Numbered from the stretch's first letter, positions 40,968-51,926 are shown. The stretch is DNA of 64,000 bases from Pseudomonadota bacterium (GCA_023393475.1 JAEWLC010000037.1:248001-312000); one strand, 5' to 3'. The notes: a model not told the origin generated them from the letters alone. Made by a program: numbers and translations.

Positions 40968-42050
40968 TTGGCCGAAATCAGGCTCGTAAACGTCAGCAAG
41001 CAGTTTGGCGCCGTCCGTGTCATCGAGAACGTGACGATGACCATCGAGGACGGCGAGTTCATGGTGTTCCTCGGCCCATCGGGCTGCGGCAAGTCCACCC
41101 TGCTCCGCATGATCGCCGGCCTCGAGGAAATCGACGGCGGCGAGATTCATATCGGCGACAAGCGCGTCGACGGCCTGCCGCCCTCCGATCGCCAGATCTC
41201 GATGGTGTTCCAGAACTACGCGCTCTACCCGCACATGACCGTGCGCGACAACATGTCGTTCGGCCTGCAGAACATCCGCATGCCCAAGGAAGAGATCGCC
41301 AGGCGCGTCGCGGCAGCCGCCAAAACCCTCGAGCTCGAGCACCTGATCGACCGCAAGCCCGGCCAGCTCTCCGGTGGCCAGCGCCAGCGCGTCGCGATCG
41401 GCCGTGCCATCGTGCGCGATCCCAAGGCCTTCCTCTTCGACGAGCCGCTGTCGAACCTCGACGCCGGCCTCCGCGCCCGCACCCGCATCGAATTTGCCCA
41501 GCTGCACCAGCGCATGAAGACCACCATGATCTTCGTGACGCACGACCAGATCGAGGCGATGACCCTCGCCGATCGCATCGTGGTGATGAACAACCGCAAG
41601 ATCGAGCAGATCGGCACCCCGATGGAGATCTACAACCGCCCGGCGTCGCGCTTCGTCGCCGCCTTCGTCGGTTCGCCCTCCATGAACTTCCTGCCCGTAC
41701 AGAACATCTCCGATCGCGGTGGCAAGGTGCTGGTGAAGCTGCCCGACAATTCCGAGATCCAGACCGAGATCGTCTCGTCGCGCGTGCCCAATGACGGCAC
41801 CGTCACCTTCGGCATTCGTCCGGAGTCGGTGAAAGTGTCCGCCAACGGCGCCATCACCGGCAAGGCCGACGTGGTCGAGCGCCTCGGCGAGCGCACGCTT
41901 GCCTATGTCCGCCTCGCCGACAATTCGGTGGTGATTGCCGAGGACGAGGGCCAGTCGAGCCTCAGTGTCGGCGACCAGGTTCGTCTCGATATCGACGGCG
42001 CCTCGGCCCATCTGTTCGACGCCAGGGACGTCGCCTACAGCGCGGCATGA
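40968..42050 (+). CDS. CUT1-type sugar ABC transporter ATPase (UgpC/MsmK-like)
   Basis: This 360-residue ATPase has Walker A GPSGCGKST, signature LSGGQRQRVAIGRA, Walker B FLFDEPLSNLDAGLR and a C-terminal TOBE regulatory domain (FGIRPESVKV), the form that serves carbohydrate importers. The start is TTG 40968 with GGGGAGG 8 nt upstream. It precedes the binding protein and two permeases. Confidence 0.92.
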   Translation: MAEIRLVNVSKQFGAVRVIENVTMTIEDGEFMVFLGPSGCGKSTLLRMIAGLEEIDGGEIHIGDKRVDGLPPSDRQISMVFQNYALYPHMTVRDNMSFGLQNIRMPKEEIARRVAAAAKTLELEHLIDRKPGQLSGGQRQRVAIGRAIVRDPKAFLFDEPLSNLDAGLRARTRIEFAQLHQRMKTTMIFVTHDQIEAMTLADRIVVMNNRKIEQIGTPMEIYNRPASRFVAAFVGSPSMNFLPVQNISDRGGKVLVKLPDNSEIQTEIVSSRVPNDGTVTFGIRPESVKVSANGAITGKADVVERLGERTLAYVRLADNSVVIAEDEGQSSLSVGDQVRLDIDGASAHLFDARDVAYSAA

Positions 42051-42238
42051 GGCCGCCATATCCGCCTTATGGGGAGATGTAGCTTTATATATCTGAATTC
42101 CTGATCCATATCGGAAGATAGGTCAGCGATGATGTCCCGAATGGCCGCCACTGCTCAATGCGCGGAAGGCGGGACAGGCCGGCAGGACCGGCCGAAAAAC
42201 GAACGCATGGAGCGCATCCTTTGGGAGGAAAACAAGCA

Positions 42239-43522
42239 ATGAAGTCGTTCCTTAAACTGGCCCTGATGTCGGCAGCCCTGCTGTCGACCACCGGCCTTGT
42301 GCATGCCCAGGAAACCGTGACCTGGTGGGACTTCCTCGGCGGCGGCGACGGCGTCCGCATGAAGGCGCTGATCGAGCGCTTCAACACCGAGAACGAAGGC
42401 AAGATCAAGATCGAGGCCACCACCCTCGAGTGGGGCACCCCATTCTACACCAAGGTCCAGACCTCGGCCGCCATCGGCGAAGGCCCGGACGTGATGACCT
42501 ACCACCTGTCGCGCCTGCCGCTCGGCGTGTCGTCCAGCACCCTCAGCGAGATCACCACCGACGAGCTGACCGCAGCCGGCCTCTCGGGTTCGGACTTCGC
42601 TGAATCGAACTGGAAGGCCGCTCAGGTCGATGGCAAGCAGTATGCCGTTCCGTTCGATATCCACTCGGTCGTCCTCTACTACAACAAGGACGCGCTGAAG
42701 GCCGCTGGCCTGCTCGGTGACGATGGCCTGCCGACCGGCCTCGATGGCGTCGACAACTTCAAGGCCGCGCTGCAGAAGCTCAAGGACGGCGGCGCCGAAT
42801 ACGGCATCTCCATCCACTCGGCCGCCGGCGACAGCCAGTGGCGCATCTTCTACTCGCTGCTCGGCCAGCAGGACGGTCAGTTCCTCGATGCCGACGGCAA
42901 CTTCCTGTCGGGCGACAACCTCGACAAGGCCGTGAAGGCGACCACCGTGGTTGCCGACTGGGTGTCCGCGGGTCTTGCTCCGGCAGCCACCGAATACCCG
43001 GCCTCGATCGCGCTGTTCACCGGCGGCAAGGCGCCGCTGCACATCAACGGCGTGTGGGAAGTCCCGACCATGACCGACCTCGCCGCCAAGGGTGAGCTCG
43101 GCTTCGAGTGGGGCGCTGTTGCCCTCCCGACCTTCTTCGATCACCCGGCAACCTGGGCTGACTCGCATGCCTTCGCGATCCCGAACCGCGTCGGCAACGA
43201 AGTCTCGCCCGAAAAGCGCGCCGCCGTTCTCCAGGTCATCGCCTGGATGAACAAGAACTCGCTCGCCTGGGCTGACGCCGGCCACATCCCGGCCTACTCG
43301 CCGGTCCGCGAGAGCGAAGAGTTCAAGACCAAGCAGCCGAACGCGACCTACTCGGTTCTCGCCGATACCGCCGTGTTCGATCCCTCGTCGGTTCTCGCCG
43401 GCGTGGCCTCGCCCGTCTACGACGCCGCCGGCAACTACCTGATGCCGGCCGTCAACGGCGAAATCGATCCGCAGTCTGCCATGGAGCAGATGCGCGACGA
43501 CCTGCAGGCCCAGGTGGAGTAA
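42239..43522 (+). CDS. CUT1-type sugar ABC transporter substrate-binding protein
   Basis: This 427-residue family 1 binding protein has a signal peptide (KLALMSAALLSTTGLVHAQ), an early ligand-binding WWDFLGGGDG, PFDIHSVVLYYNKDALKAAGL and AWMNKNSLAWADAGHIPAYSPV. It binds a di- or oligosaccharide; arabino- or galacto-oligosaccharides are suggested by the neighbours. GGGAGGAAAACAAGCA precedes ATG 42239. The 188-bp gap before it contains an AT-rich stretch that may be a second promoter. Confidence 0.9.
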   Translation: MKSFLKLALMSAALLSTTGLVHAQETVTWWDFLGGGDGVRMKALIERFNTENEGKIKIEATTLEWGTPFYTKVQTSAAIGEGPDVMTYHLSRLPLGVSSSTLSEITTDELTAAGLSGSDFAESNWKAAQVDGKQYAVPFDIHSVVLYYNKDALKAAGLLGDDGLPTGLDGVDNFKAALQKLKDGGAEYGISIHSAAGDSQWRIFYSLLGQQDGQFLDADGNFLSGDNLDKAVKATTVVADWVSAGLAPAATEYPASIALFTGGKAPLHINGVWEVPTMTDLAAKGELGFEWGAVALPTFFDHPATWADSHAFAIPNRVGNEVSPEKRAAVLQVIAWMNKNSLAWADAGHIPAYSPVRESEEFKTKQPNATYSVLADTAVFDPSSVLAGVASPVYDAAGNYLMPAVNGEIDPQSAMEQMRDDLQAQVE

Positions 43523-43540
43523 TCTCCACTCAATCCGGGA

Positions 43541-43566
43541 CGGTCGGCACCTCGCAGTGCCGGCCG
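43541..43566 (+). terminator. Intercistronic hairpin after the CUT1 binding-protein gene
   Basis: CGGTCGGCAC (43541-43550) pairs with GTGCCGGCCG (43557-43566), ten pairs with one G-T, over a 6-nt loop. It lies in the same position as the hairpins after the other two binding-protein genes. Confidence 0.68.
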
Positions 43567-43603
43567 CTTCCGCTTCTATCTTCGGCAGGGGAGGCCATAA
43601 CCA

Positions 43604-44533
43604 ATGTCAGCAGCCGACATATCCACCGACGCGCCGTTGAAGGCGCGCAAGCAACGCTTCAACTCAAAAGAAGTGCTGACGGCGCTGATTTTCGTTCTGC
43701 CCTTCGTCGTCGTCTACGCCGTTCTCTTCATCTACCCGACGCTCCAGATGATCTGGCTGAGCTTCCACAAGGCTCCGCTGATCGGCGCGGGCACCTTCAT
43801 CGGCTTCGATAACTACGAGAGGCTGTTCAAGGATCGCCTGTTCGGCGTCGCCTTTTGGAACACAGTCTATTTCGTTGCCCTCACGGCAATTCCCTCGACG
43901 CTCCTCGCGCTGATGATCGCGATCGGCATCAACCGGCTCAAGGGCTGGGTGCAATCGCTGATCCTCGCCTGCTTCTTCATTCCCTACATCCTGCCCGTCT
44001 CGGTCGTGTTCCGCGTCTGGGGCTGGATGTTCGACAGCCAGTTCGGCATCCTGCAGTCGGTGATCTCGCTGTTCGCCGGCCAGAACGTCCCGGTGTTCCG
44101 CACCCTGCCCCTGTTCATGCCGACCGTGGCCTTCATCACCATCTGGTGGACCATCGGCTTCAACATCCTGCTGTTCATCGCTGGCCTGAGGAACATTTCG
44201 CCCGAGATCTACGAGGCCGCCTCGATCGACGGCACCTCGAAGTTCCGCCAGTTCACCCGCATCACCTGGCCGCTGATCTGGCCGATCACGGTTCTCGTGC
44301 TCACCATCCAGCTGATCGCGCAGTTCAAGATCTTCGACCAGGTCTACCTGTTCGGCAACGGCGGTCGGTCCGACGCGACCATGGGTCTTGTCCAGCTGAT
44401 CTATCGCAGCGCCTTCCAGAAGAATAACGGCGGCTACGGCGCCACTGTCGCGGTGGTCCTGTTCCTCGTCATCGTCGTCTTCTCGGTCCTGCAGTTCCAG
44501 CTTCTTCGCGCCCGGGGAGGCGACAAAAAATGA
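43604..44533 (+). CDS. CUT1-type sugar ABC permease, MalF/UgpA-like
   Basis: This is a 309-residue permease with six helices, family start FVLPFVVVYAVLFIYPTLQMIWLSF and EAA loop YEAASIDGTSKFRQFTRITWPLIWP. GGGGAGG precedes the ATG. It overlaps the next permease gene by ATGA. Confidence 0.92.
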   Translation: MSAADISTDAPLKARKQRFNSKEVLTALIFVLPFVVVYAVLFIYPTLQMIWLSFHKAPLIGAGTFIGFDNYERLFKDRLFGVAFWNTVYFVALTAIPSTLLALMIAIGINRLKGWVQSLILACFFIPYILPVSVVFRVWGWMFDSQFGILQSVISLFAGQNVPVFRTLPLFMPTVAFITIWWTIGFNILLFIAGLRNISPEIYEAASIDGTSKFRQFTRITWPLIWPITVLVLTIQLIAQFKIFDQVYLFGNGGRSDATMGLVQLIYRSAFQKNNGGYGATVAVVLFLVIVVFSVLQFQLLRARGGDKK

Positions 44534-45429
44534 GTTCCGTCGCCACCGCTCCCGCCGCCGGCGAGATCGCCGCCCTGAGCCCCCGCAAGCGCAGGATCAT
44601 CAATGCGCTGAACGTCGGCGGCCTCATCGCCACGGTCATCATCGTGCTCGGCGCCATCTTCTGGGCCTTCCCGCTCTACTGGGCTGTCGTCACCACCCTC
44701 AAGGTCGAGAACGACATCGTCCAGCCGGGCATCCAGCTCTGGCCGCAGCGCTTCACGCTCGATGCCTATACGCACGTGCTGTTCAACACCAAGATCGGCA
44801 CCTGGTACATCAACTCGCTGGTCACCGCCGCCTCGGTGACGGTGCTCGTGGTGATGATCTCGGCACTCGCCGGCTACGCCATCAGCCAGTTGAGGTTCCC
44901 GGGCCGTCGCATCCTGTGGTGGATCATCCTCGCGAGCTTCATGATCCCCATTCCGGCGCTGATCGTGAACCACTTCGTCCTGATCAGCCAGTTCAAGCTG
45001 TTCAACACCTGGCTCGGCGTCATCCTGCCCCAGCTGGTCTACGGCCCCGTCACGGTGATCATCTACAAGCAGTTCTTCGACAGCGTCCCCAAGGAGCTGC
45101 GCGAGGCCGCCAAGATCGACAACGCCAACGAGTTCCAGATGTTCTTCCGGCTCTACCTGCCGATGAACTGGGGCATCACCACCGCACTCGCCATCATCAC
45201 CTTCATCGGTGCCTGGAACCAGTTCCTCTGGCCGTTCCTAGCCGTCACCGACGAGCAGATGATGAACGTGACGGTCGGCATCACCCAGGTCACCGACGCG
45301 TTCGGCGTGAAATACGCGCGCGACCTCGGCAGTGCCATCCTCGCCGGCCTGCCGGTGGCGATCGTCTACCTGATCTTCCAGCGCAAGGTCACCGAAGCCA
45401 TCATGCTCTCGGCCGGCATCAAGGGCTGA
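44530..45429 (+). CDS. CUT1-type sugar ABC permease, MalG/UgpE-like
   Basis: This 299-residue second permease has FPLYWAVVTTLKVENDIVQ early on and the EAA loop REAAKIDNANEFQMFFRLYLPMNWG. The C-terminus YLIFQRKVTEAIMLSAGIKG is the standard MalG-type ending. It is the last gene of the importer operon, followed by a strong terminator. Confidence 0.93.
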   Translation: MSSVATAPAAGEIAALSPRKRRIINALNVGGLIATVIIVLGAIFWAFPLYWAVVTTLKVENDIVQPGIQLWPQRFTLDAYTHVLFNTKIGTWYINSLVTAASVTVLVVMISALAGYAISQLRFPGRRILWWIILASFMIPIPALIVNHFVLISQFKLFNTWLGVILPQLVYGPVTVIIYKQFFDSVPKELREAAKIDNANEFQMFFRLYLPMNWGITTALAIITFIGAWNQFLWPFLAVTDEQMMNVTVGITQVTDAFGVKYARDLGSAILAGLPVAIVYLIFQRKVTEAIMLSAGIKG

Positions 45430-45455
45430 CTTCTTCTCCTCCCTGGAGCGACTTG

Positions 45456-45487
45456 GGGCGCCGGCTTCACCGGCGCCCTTTCTTTTT
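45456..45487 (+). terminator. Intrinsic terminator of the CUT1 operon
   Basis: GGGCGCCGG (45456-45464) pairs with CCGGCGCCC (45470-45478) over CTTCA and is followed by TTTCTTTTT, the clearest factor-independent terminator in the window. Confidence 0.9.
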
Positions 45488-46244
45488 GCGACGCCGACAG
45501 GCCCAACGCGTCCGTGCCCAACCCTGCCCTATGGCAGTTCATCTGACGGATCGTCCTGAACCGACCACCTCCCGCTCATGGTCGATGGTGGATCGGCGGC
45601 GGGCGATCTTTCATTTCTACACGTTTCGCACATTATTTTTCTGTTTTAGTACACTCCTCGGACCCCACGAAAAAACCCCATAGTTTTCAAAGCGCTTTGT
45701 GGAGAGGTGCGTGCGTCAAGCCCGGCTGCGGCAATCCATCTACCATTCCAGCTGTTGACTCCCCGGAATCCGCCGTTTAACGCTTGAGAATACTGGGAGA
45801 AATAGCCGGGGCTCTGAAGTGAGTAACCGGCCACGGTGGGGGAGACACCAAGCCACATGCCGCAGGGCGCGAACTAACTGTCCGATGGGCAGCATCAGCT
45901 CTACCTGATCCGGTCGTATCGCGTCGTCGGGCTCCATGCCGGCGACGGCGCGTGCTCGACCTCTGCGTGCCCTGCACGCGGGGACGGATGAGGGGCTGAT
46001 CTGGCCGGACGAGCTCCGCAAAAGGGGCCGTCGGACAGCGCGGGTTCGAACCAAGGCGCGGCGCGCAGGGTTCCGGCTTCGGAACGGCGCGATGGCCTGG
46101 CCTCCGACATCGACAAGGAGATCACAAGATCATCTTTGGGGAGGTGAGGGAGATACTGCGGCCAACAACGGCCCTTCAACGAAATAACTGCCGCCAAAAC
46201 GACGGCATGTACTTTCCATCGACAGTCAAGGGAGATTCTGTCAC
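45488..46244 (+). other. 757-bp gene-free leader before the second Dpp/Opp operon
   Basis: No convincing gene is visible in either strand; open frames here lack family patterns. The first part (about 45600-45690) is AT-rich and promoter-like and ends in the LacI-type palindrome at 45688-45699. Short inverted repeats occur near the end, for example TGCCG and CGGCA around 46190-46208. If transcription starts near the palindrome, the mRNA leader would exceed 500 nt. Confidence 0.5.
45688..45699. promoter_or_regulatory. LacI-type operator palindrome CAAAGCGCTTTG
   Basis: This perfect 12-bp palindrome with a central CG matches the general LacI-family operator form. It lies in the AT-rich start of the long leader of the operon beginning at 46245. 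No LacI gene is adjacent; those at 19896 and 36820 seem matched to other sites. Confidence 0.62.
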
Positions 46245-48041
46245 ATGGCAAAACTGAAGCTTTTATCAGCAGCAGCGCTCGCAGCGTTTGCGCTGGCCGC
46301 CCCGATGGCGGCCCTCGCGCAAAGCCCGCTTGCCGCGACTGCGCCCAAGGAAATCGTTCCTGCCACGCCGCTTGCCGACGTGCCGCGCAACCAGACCGTT
46401 GTTCTCGGCTGGGGCGTTGCCCTGTCGTCGCCGATCGGCGTGACAAACCCGTGGGCCCTGCCCGGCTACACCCACCAGGAAGGCAATGCCTTCATGTGGG
46501 AGCCGCTGATGTACTACGCCATCTTCAAGGGCGAGTACGTTCCGTGGCTGGCCGACAGCATGGAATACACCGACGACACCTACACCGCGCTTGAGATCAA
46601 GCTGAACAAGGACGCCAAGTGGTCGGACGGCACGCCCGTCACCTCCAAGGACGTCAAGTTCACGTTCGACGGCCAGCTCAACAACTCGAAGCTGCCCTAC
46701 AACGCGCACTTCAACCAGTTCGTGTCCTCGACCGACATCGTCGATGACCTGACAGTGAAGGTGAACTTCAAGACTGCCGCTCCGCGCTTCAAGTTCGAAG
46801 TACTGACCGAGAAGTTCGATACCGGTATCCCGATCGTTCCGGAGGCCTTCCTCTCGTCGAAGCCCGACGTGAACATGGAGCCCGGCTCGGTTGATATCCC
46901 GCACTCGGGTCCGTACGACCTGGTGGCGTGGAACGCCAACCAGAAGATCTTCAACTACCGTCCCGACTGGTGGGCAGTGACGGCCGGCCGTATCGCCGAG
47001 CCGGCGGTCAAGCGCGTCATCATCGCCAACATCACCGGCGTCTCGATGGACACGGTCGCCCAGCGCGTCGTGAACAACGAGTTCGACTCCGCTCTCGACA
47101 TGCGTTCCTCGGTTATCGGCAACATCCTTGCCCAGAACCCGGAAATCACCACGCATACCGGTAACGAGTCGCCCTACGGCTATCTCGACTGGTGGCCGAA
47201 CTCGCTCTGGATGAACACCCAGCTCGAGCCCTACAGCGACGTCCGCGTGCGTCGCGCGATCAGCCTCGCCGTCAACCGCGATGTCATCAACGACATCCTG
47301 TACGAAGGCGCCCCGATCGCGACGATCTACCCGTTCCCGCTCTACCCGAACCTGCAGGCTTTTGCTGACTCGCCCGCCGTCAAGGCGCTCGAGGAGCAGT
47401 ACCAGCCCCGCCTGTTCGACCCCGAGCAGAGCGCTGCCCTGATGACCGAAGCCGGCTTCACCATGAACGGCGACGGCCTGTGGGAGAAGGACGGCAAGAC
47501 CGTCGACGCCACCATCCAGGGCTTCGAAGGCATCCATAGCGACATCGTTCCGATCCTGGTCGAAATGCTCCGCCAGGCCGGCTTCGATGCCGCCATCAAC
47601 TTCGGTCCCGACTCCTACCAGAACATGGCGGACGGCAAGGCCGGTCTCTACATGTTCGGCCACGGCGCATCGCTCTACGACCCGTTCGAGGCTCTGAACC
47701 TCTTCCACGGCAAGTACAGCGAAGCCATCGGCACCTCGGCTGGCAACAACCGGTTCTCGCGCTACTCGAACCCCGAGTACGACCAGATCCTCGACTCGAT
47801 CGCCCCGCTCTCGTCGGACGATCCGAAGTTCCAGGAAGGCGCTGCCAAGGCCCTGGGCATCTACTGGCGTGACCAGATCGACGTTCCGATCATCCAGTGG
47901 CTGCACCGCATCGCCTACAACCAGCACTACTGGAAGAACTGGCCGACCGCTGCCAACCCGGCAATGGGCACCAACGGCGCCTTCTGGGCCCACACCGGTA
48001 CCCTGGTCATCACTGCCCTGCAGCCGACTGGCGCGCAGTAA
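46245..48041 (+). CDS. ABC transporter substrate-binding protein, family 5 (second Dpp/Opp-type system)
   Basis: This 598-residue binding protein has a signal peptide (LSAAALAAFALAAPMAALAQ) and family 5 patterns DAKWSDGTPVTSKDVKFTF, HSGPYDLVAWN and RRAISLAVNRDVINDILYEGAP. It is a paralogue of the 26168 protein: both begin the mature part with DxPRNxTxVL and end LQPTGAQ. GGGAG lies before ATG 46245. With a mannonate-dehydratase-like and a uronate-dehydrogenase-like gene at the end of the operon, a uronic-acid-containing oligomer is a reasonable ligand. Confidence 0.9.
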   Translation: MAKLKLLSAAALAAFALAAPMAALAQSPLAATAPKEIVPATPLADVPRNQTVVLGWGVALSSPIGVTNPWALPGYTHQEGNAFMWEPLMYYAIFKGEYVPWLADSMEYTDDTYTALEIKLNKDAKWSDGTPVTSKDVKFTFDGQLNNSKLPYNAHFNQFVSSTDIVDDLTVKVNFKTAAPRFKFEVLTEKFDTGIPIVPEAFLSSKPDVNMEPGSVDIPHSGPYDLVAWNANQKIFNYRPDWWAVTAGRIAEPAVKRVIIANITGVSMDTVAQRVVNNEFDSALDMRSSVIGNILAQNPEITTHTGNESPYGYLDWWPNSLWMNTQLEPYSDVRVRRAISLAVNRDVINDILYEGAPIATIYPFPLYPNLQAFADSPAVKALEEQYQPRLFDPEQSAALMTEAGFTMNGDGLWEKDGKTVDATIQGFEGIHSDIVPILVEMLRQAGFDAAINFGPDSYQNMADGKAGLYMFGHGASLYDPFEALNLFHGKYSEAIGTSAGNNRFSRYSNPEYDQILDSIAPLSSDDPKFQEGAAKALGIYWRDQIDVPIIQWLHRIAYNQHYWKNWPTAANPAMGTNGAFWAHTGTLVITALQPTGAQ

Positions 48042-48055
48042 GCAAGCCTGACATC

Positions 48056-48079
48056 GGAGTGCGCGTCCGCGCGCACTCC
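48056..48079 (+). terminator. Intercistronic hairpin after the second family 5 binding-protein gene
   Basis: GGAGTGCGCG (48056-48065) pairs perfectly with CGCGCACTCC (48070-48079) over TCCG, followed by CCCTCTTTCT. The operon continues, so it probably stabilises the upstream message or partly terminates. Confidence 0.75.
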
Positions 48080-48107
48080 CCCTCTTTCTGGTGCCGGAGT
48101 TGCCCAA

Positions 48108-49106
48108 GTGAACTTCAAGCTGATCGCAAAGCGCCTTTCTTTCCTGGTTCTGGTCATTTGGGCCGCGTCGACGATCGTATTCTTCATTCCCCGCTTGAGC
48201 CCGCGTAACGCCATCCGTGAGCGTTTCGCCGAGCTCGCGCGCTCCGGCGGTTTCTCGCCGGGCGACCTCGAAGCCATCATTGCCAGCATGAATCAGCAGT
48301 TCGGGCTCGATAAGCCGCTGCTCGAGCAGTACTGGAACTACCTCGGCAACGTGATCCGGATGGATTTCGGCTACTCGCTGAACCGCTATCCGTCGACCGT
48401 GACCGACATCATCGCCCAGGCCCTGCCCTGGACCTTCTTCCTGCTGCTGGTCACCACCATCCTCAGCTTCATCATCGGCAACCTGCTCGGTGCGCTCTCG
48501 GCCTGGCCGAAGGCCCCCCGCTGGGTCCGCTCGGTCGCCACGCCCTTCGTGCTGCTGACCGGCGTCCCGCCCGTCATCATGGGCGTGCTGCTGCTGTTCT
48601 TCGTTGGTTTCCGGCTCAAGATGCTGCCGCTCGGTGGCGCCTACTCGATCGGCGTAGTGCCGAACTGGTCCTGGGAGTTTGCCTTCGACCTGCTGCGCCA
48701 CCAGATGCTGCCGGCCCTGTCACTGATCCTCGGTTCCGTCGGCGGTTGGGTGCTCTCCATGCGTGGCATGGGTGTCACCATCCAGGGCGAGGACTACGTG
48801 AACTACGCCGAGCACAAGGGGCTGACCGGCGGACGCATCTTCCGCGACTACTACCTGCGCAACACGCTCCTGCCGCAGGTCACCGGCCTCGCCCTCGCGC
48901 TCGGCACGGTCGTCACCTCGGCCATCATCGTCGAAGGCATCTTCGGCCTGCCTGGCCTGGGCACCGTGCTCAACAACGCCATCCGCTCGAACGACTTCCC
49001 CACCATCTACGGCATCGTGCTCTTCATCACGATCGCAATCGCCGTGCTGATGGCCGTCCTCGAGTTCGTCTACCCGCTGCTCGATCCGCGCGTGCGTAAC
49101 CAGTAG
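48108..49106 (+). CDS. Dpp/Opp-type ABC permease, DppB-like (second system)
   Basis: This 332-residue permease starts with GTG (48108), with GGAG ten bases upstream. It has the DppB start (LSFLVLVIWAASTIVFFIPRLSPRN), EAA loop NYAEHKGLTGGRIFRDYYLRNTLLPQVTGLAL and ending YPLLDPRVRNQ. Its counterpart in the first system is at 28143-29147. Confidence 0.92.
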   Translation: MNFKLIAKRLSFLVLVIWAASTIVFFIPRLSPRNAIRERFAELARSGGFSPGDLEAIIASMNQQFGLDKPLLEQYWNYLGNVIRMDFGYSLNRYPSTVTDIIAQALPWTFFLLLVTTILSFIIGNLLGALSAWPKAPRWVRSVATPFVLLTGVPPVIMGVLLLFFVGFRLKMLPLGGAYSIGVVPNWSWEFAFDLLRHQMLPALSLILGSVGGWVLSMRGMGVTIQGEDYVNYAEHKGLTGGRIFRDYYLRNTLLPQVTGLALALGTVVTSAIIVEGIFGLPGLGTVLNNAIRSNDFPTIYGIVLFITIAIAVLMAVLEFVYPLLDPRVRNQ

Positions 49107-49118
49107 GAGCCCGGACAA

Positions 49119-50026
49119 TTGACCACCGTGATTGCAACCGCGGCGCCTGAAGCCGACATCCAGCAGCCGAGCCGCCTGACCCTCATCCTGCGCTACCTCA
49201 AGCGCAACAAGGGTCTCGCCATCGGCCTCGCCATCCTGCTCGGCCTCGTGCTGTTCACCGTCATCGGCATGCTGACGATCAACCCCAAGCAGGCCTATCC
49301 CCTGTCGGTGGCGACCAAGAAGCCACCTAGCCTGCAATACCCGTTCGGCACCGACTTCTTCGGCCGCAACCTGCTCGCCGCCATGGTGGTGGGCATGTGG
49401 CAGACCGCCGTCATCGGCCTCATCGCCGGCGGCATCGGCACCTTCATCGGCGTCGTCCTCGGCTTCATCTCGGCCTATTTCGGCGGCTGGGTGGATTCGA
49501 CCATCCGCACCATCTGCCAGATTCTCACACCGATCCCGGTGCTGCTGATCCAGGTCGTGGTGGCCGGCTCGCTCGACAAGCGCGACGTCACCATCGTCAC
49601 TATGGCCCTCATCGTCGTGATGCTGGCGTGGATGGGGCCGACGCTCGTCGTCCGCGCGCAGGTGCTCACCATGAAGGAGAGGCAGTTCGTCTCCGTCGCC
49701 AAACTGAGCGGCGTGGGTGATCTCTCGATCATCTTCAAGGAGATCCTGCCCAACCTGTTGCCGTTCATCGCGGCGGCCTTCGTGGGCCAGGTGTTCTCGG
49801 CGGTGTTCGCATCCTTCTATCTCGCCGTGCTCGGCCTTGGCCCGCTGCGCGAGCCTCTGCTCGGCAACATCATCTGGGCCGCCCAGTTGCAGGGTGCCTT
49901 CTTCAACGGCTGGTGGTGGTGGCCGATCGCCCCCTCGGTCGCGATGATCCTGATCCTGGGCTCGCTTGCCCTTATCAACATGGGTCTCGACGAACTGGCC
50001 AATCCGCGCGTGCGGCGGACGGAGTA

Positions 50027-50027
<1 letters not shown>
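49119..50027 (+). CDS. Dpp/Opp-type ABC permease, DppC-like (second system)
   Basis: This 302-residue permease starts with TTG 49119, with TAGGAG ten bases upstream. The pattern YPFGTDFFGRNLLAAMVVGMWQTAVIGLIAGGIG and EAA loop VAKLSGVGDLSIIFKEILPNLLPFIAAAF are clear. Its TAA overlaps the following ATG by one base (TAATG). Confidence 0.92.
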
Positions 50028-51056
<1,029 letters not shown>

Positions 51057-51064
<8 letters not shown>

Positions 51065-51926
51065 GAACCTCCTGGAGATCAAGAACGTCACCAAGGTCTA
51101 CCAGCGCGGCCTCCTGTCCTCGCATGCCAAGATCGCGCTCAAGGAATTCTCGCTCACCCTAAAGGAAGACGAGCCCAGCATCCTGACCGTCGCCGGCGAG
51201 TCCGGCTCGGGCAAGACCACGCTCGCCATGCTGCTGCTCGGCTTCATCACGCCGACCACCGGCGAGATCCTCTATCGCGGGCAGAACATCACCACGCTGC
51301 GCGGGCCTGATCGTCTGGCTTATCGCCGCGAGGTGCAGGCGGTGTTCCAGGATCCGTTTGCGGTGTTCAACCCGTTCTATACGGTCGACCACCTGCTCAC
51401 CGTGCCGATCAAGCAGTTCAAGCTGGCCAAGTCCGGCAAGGACGCGCGCAACAAGATGGACGAGGCATTGACCGCCGTCGGCCTCCGGCCCGAGGACGTG
51501 CTCGGCCGCTTCCCGCACCAGCTTTCGGGTGGCCAGCGCCAGCGCATCAACGTCGCCCGCGCCCTGCTGCTGAAGCCGCGCCTGCTGATCGCCGACGAGC
51601 CCGTGTCGATGGTGGATGCGTCGCTGCGCGCCAACATCCTCGAGTCGCTCAAGAACCTGCACAAGCAGTACGGCACGACGATCATCTACATCACGCACGA
51701 CTTGACCACCGCCTACCACGTGTCGGACACGATCACCGTGCTCTACCGCGGCGATGTGGTGGAGAAGGGCGATGTGGAGACGGTGATCCGCAATCCGCAG
51801 CACGCCTATACCCGGCTGCTCGTCGACTCGATCCCCTGGCCCAACCTCGACCAGAAATGGGGCCAGCACTCCATCCGCTCGGTGGAGTCGCAGGCCGAGT
51901 TCCACGCCGGGGCGCCGACGCCCTAG
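51057..51926 (+). CDS. Dpp/Opp-type ABC ATPase, DppF-like (second system)
   Basis: This 289-residue ATPase has Walker A GESGSGKTT, signature LSGGQRQRINVARA and Walker B LLIADEPVSMVDAS. It ends soon after the Walker region and lacks the C-terminal cysteine-bearing oligopeptide domain that its paralogue at 31043-32074 (343 residues) has, a real length difference. Confidence 0.92.

Noticed and set aside
46043..46052. GGTTCGAACC resembling the T-arm of a tRNA
   Set aside because: On either strand the flanking bases do not form the 5-bp T stem with a 7-nt loop, and no acceptor or anticodon stem can be drawn around it.
46266..48701. Long antisense open frame of about 811 codons, with similar ones at 6220-8598 and 2273-3871
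   Set aside because: These are mirror frames of GC-rich genes with well-recognised products on the other strand; their translations are low-complexity Arg/Gly/Glu-rich and show no family pattern.
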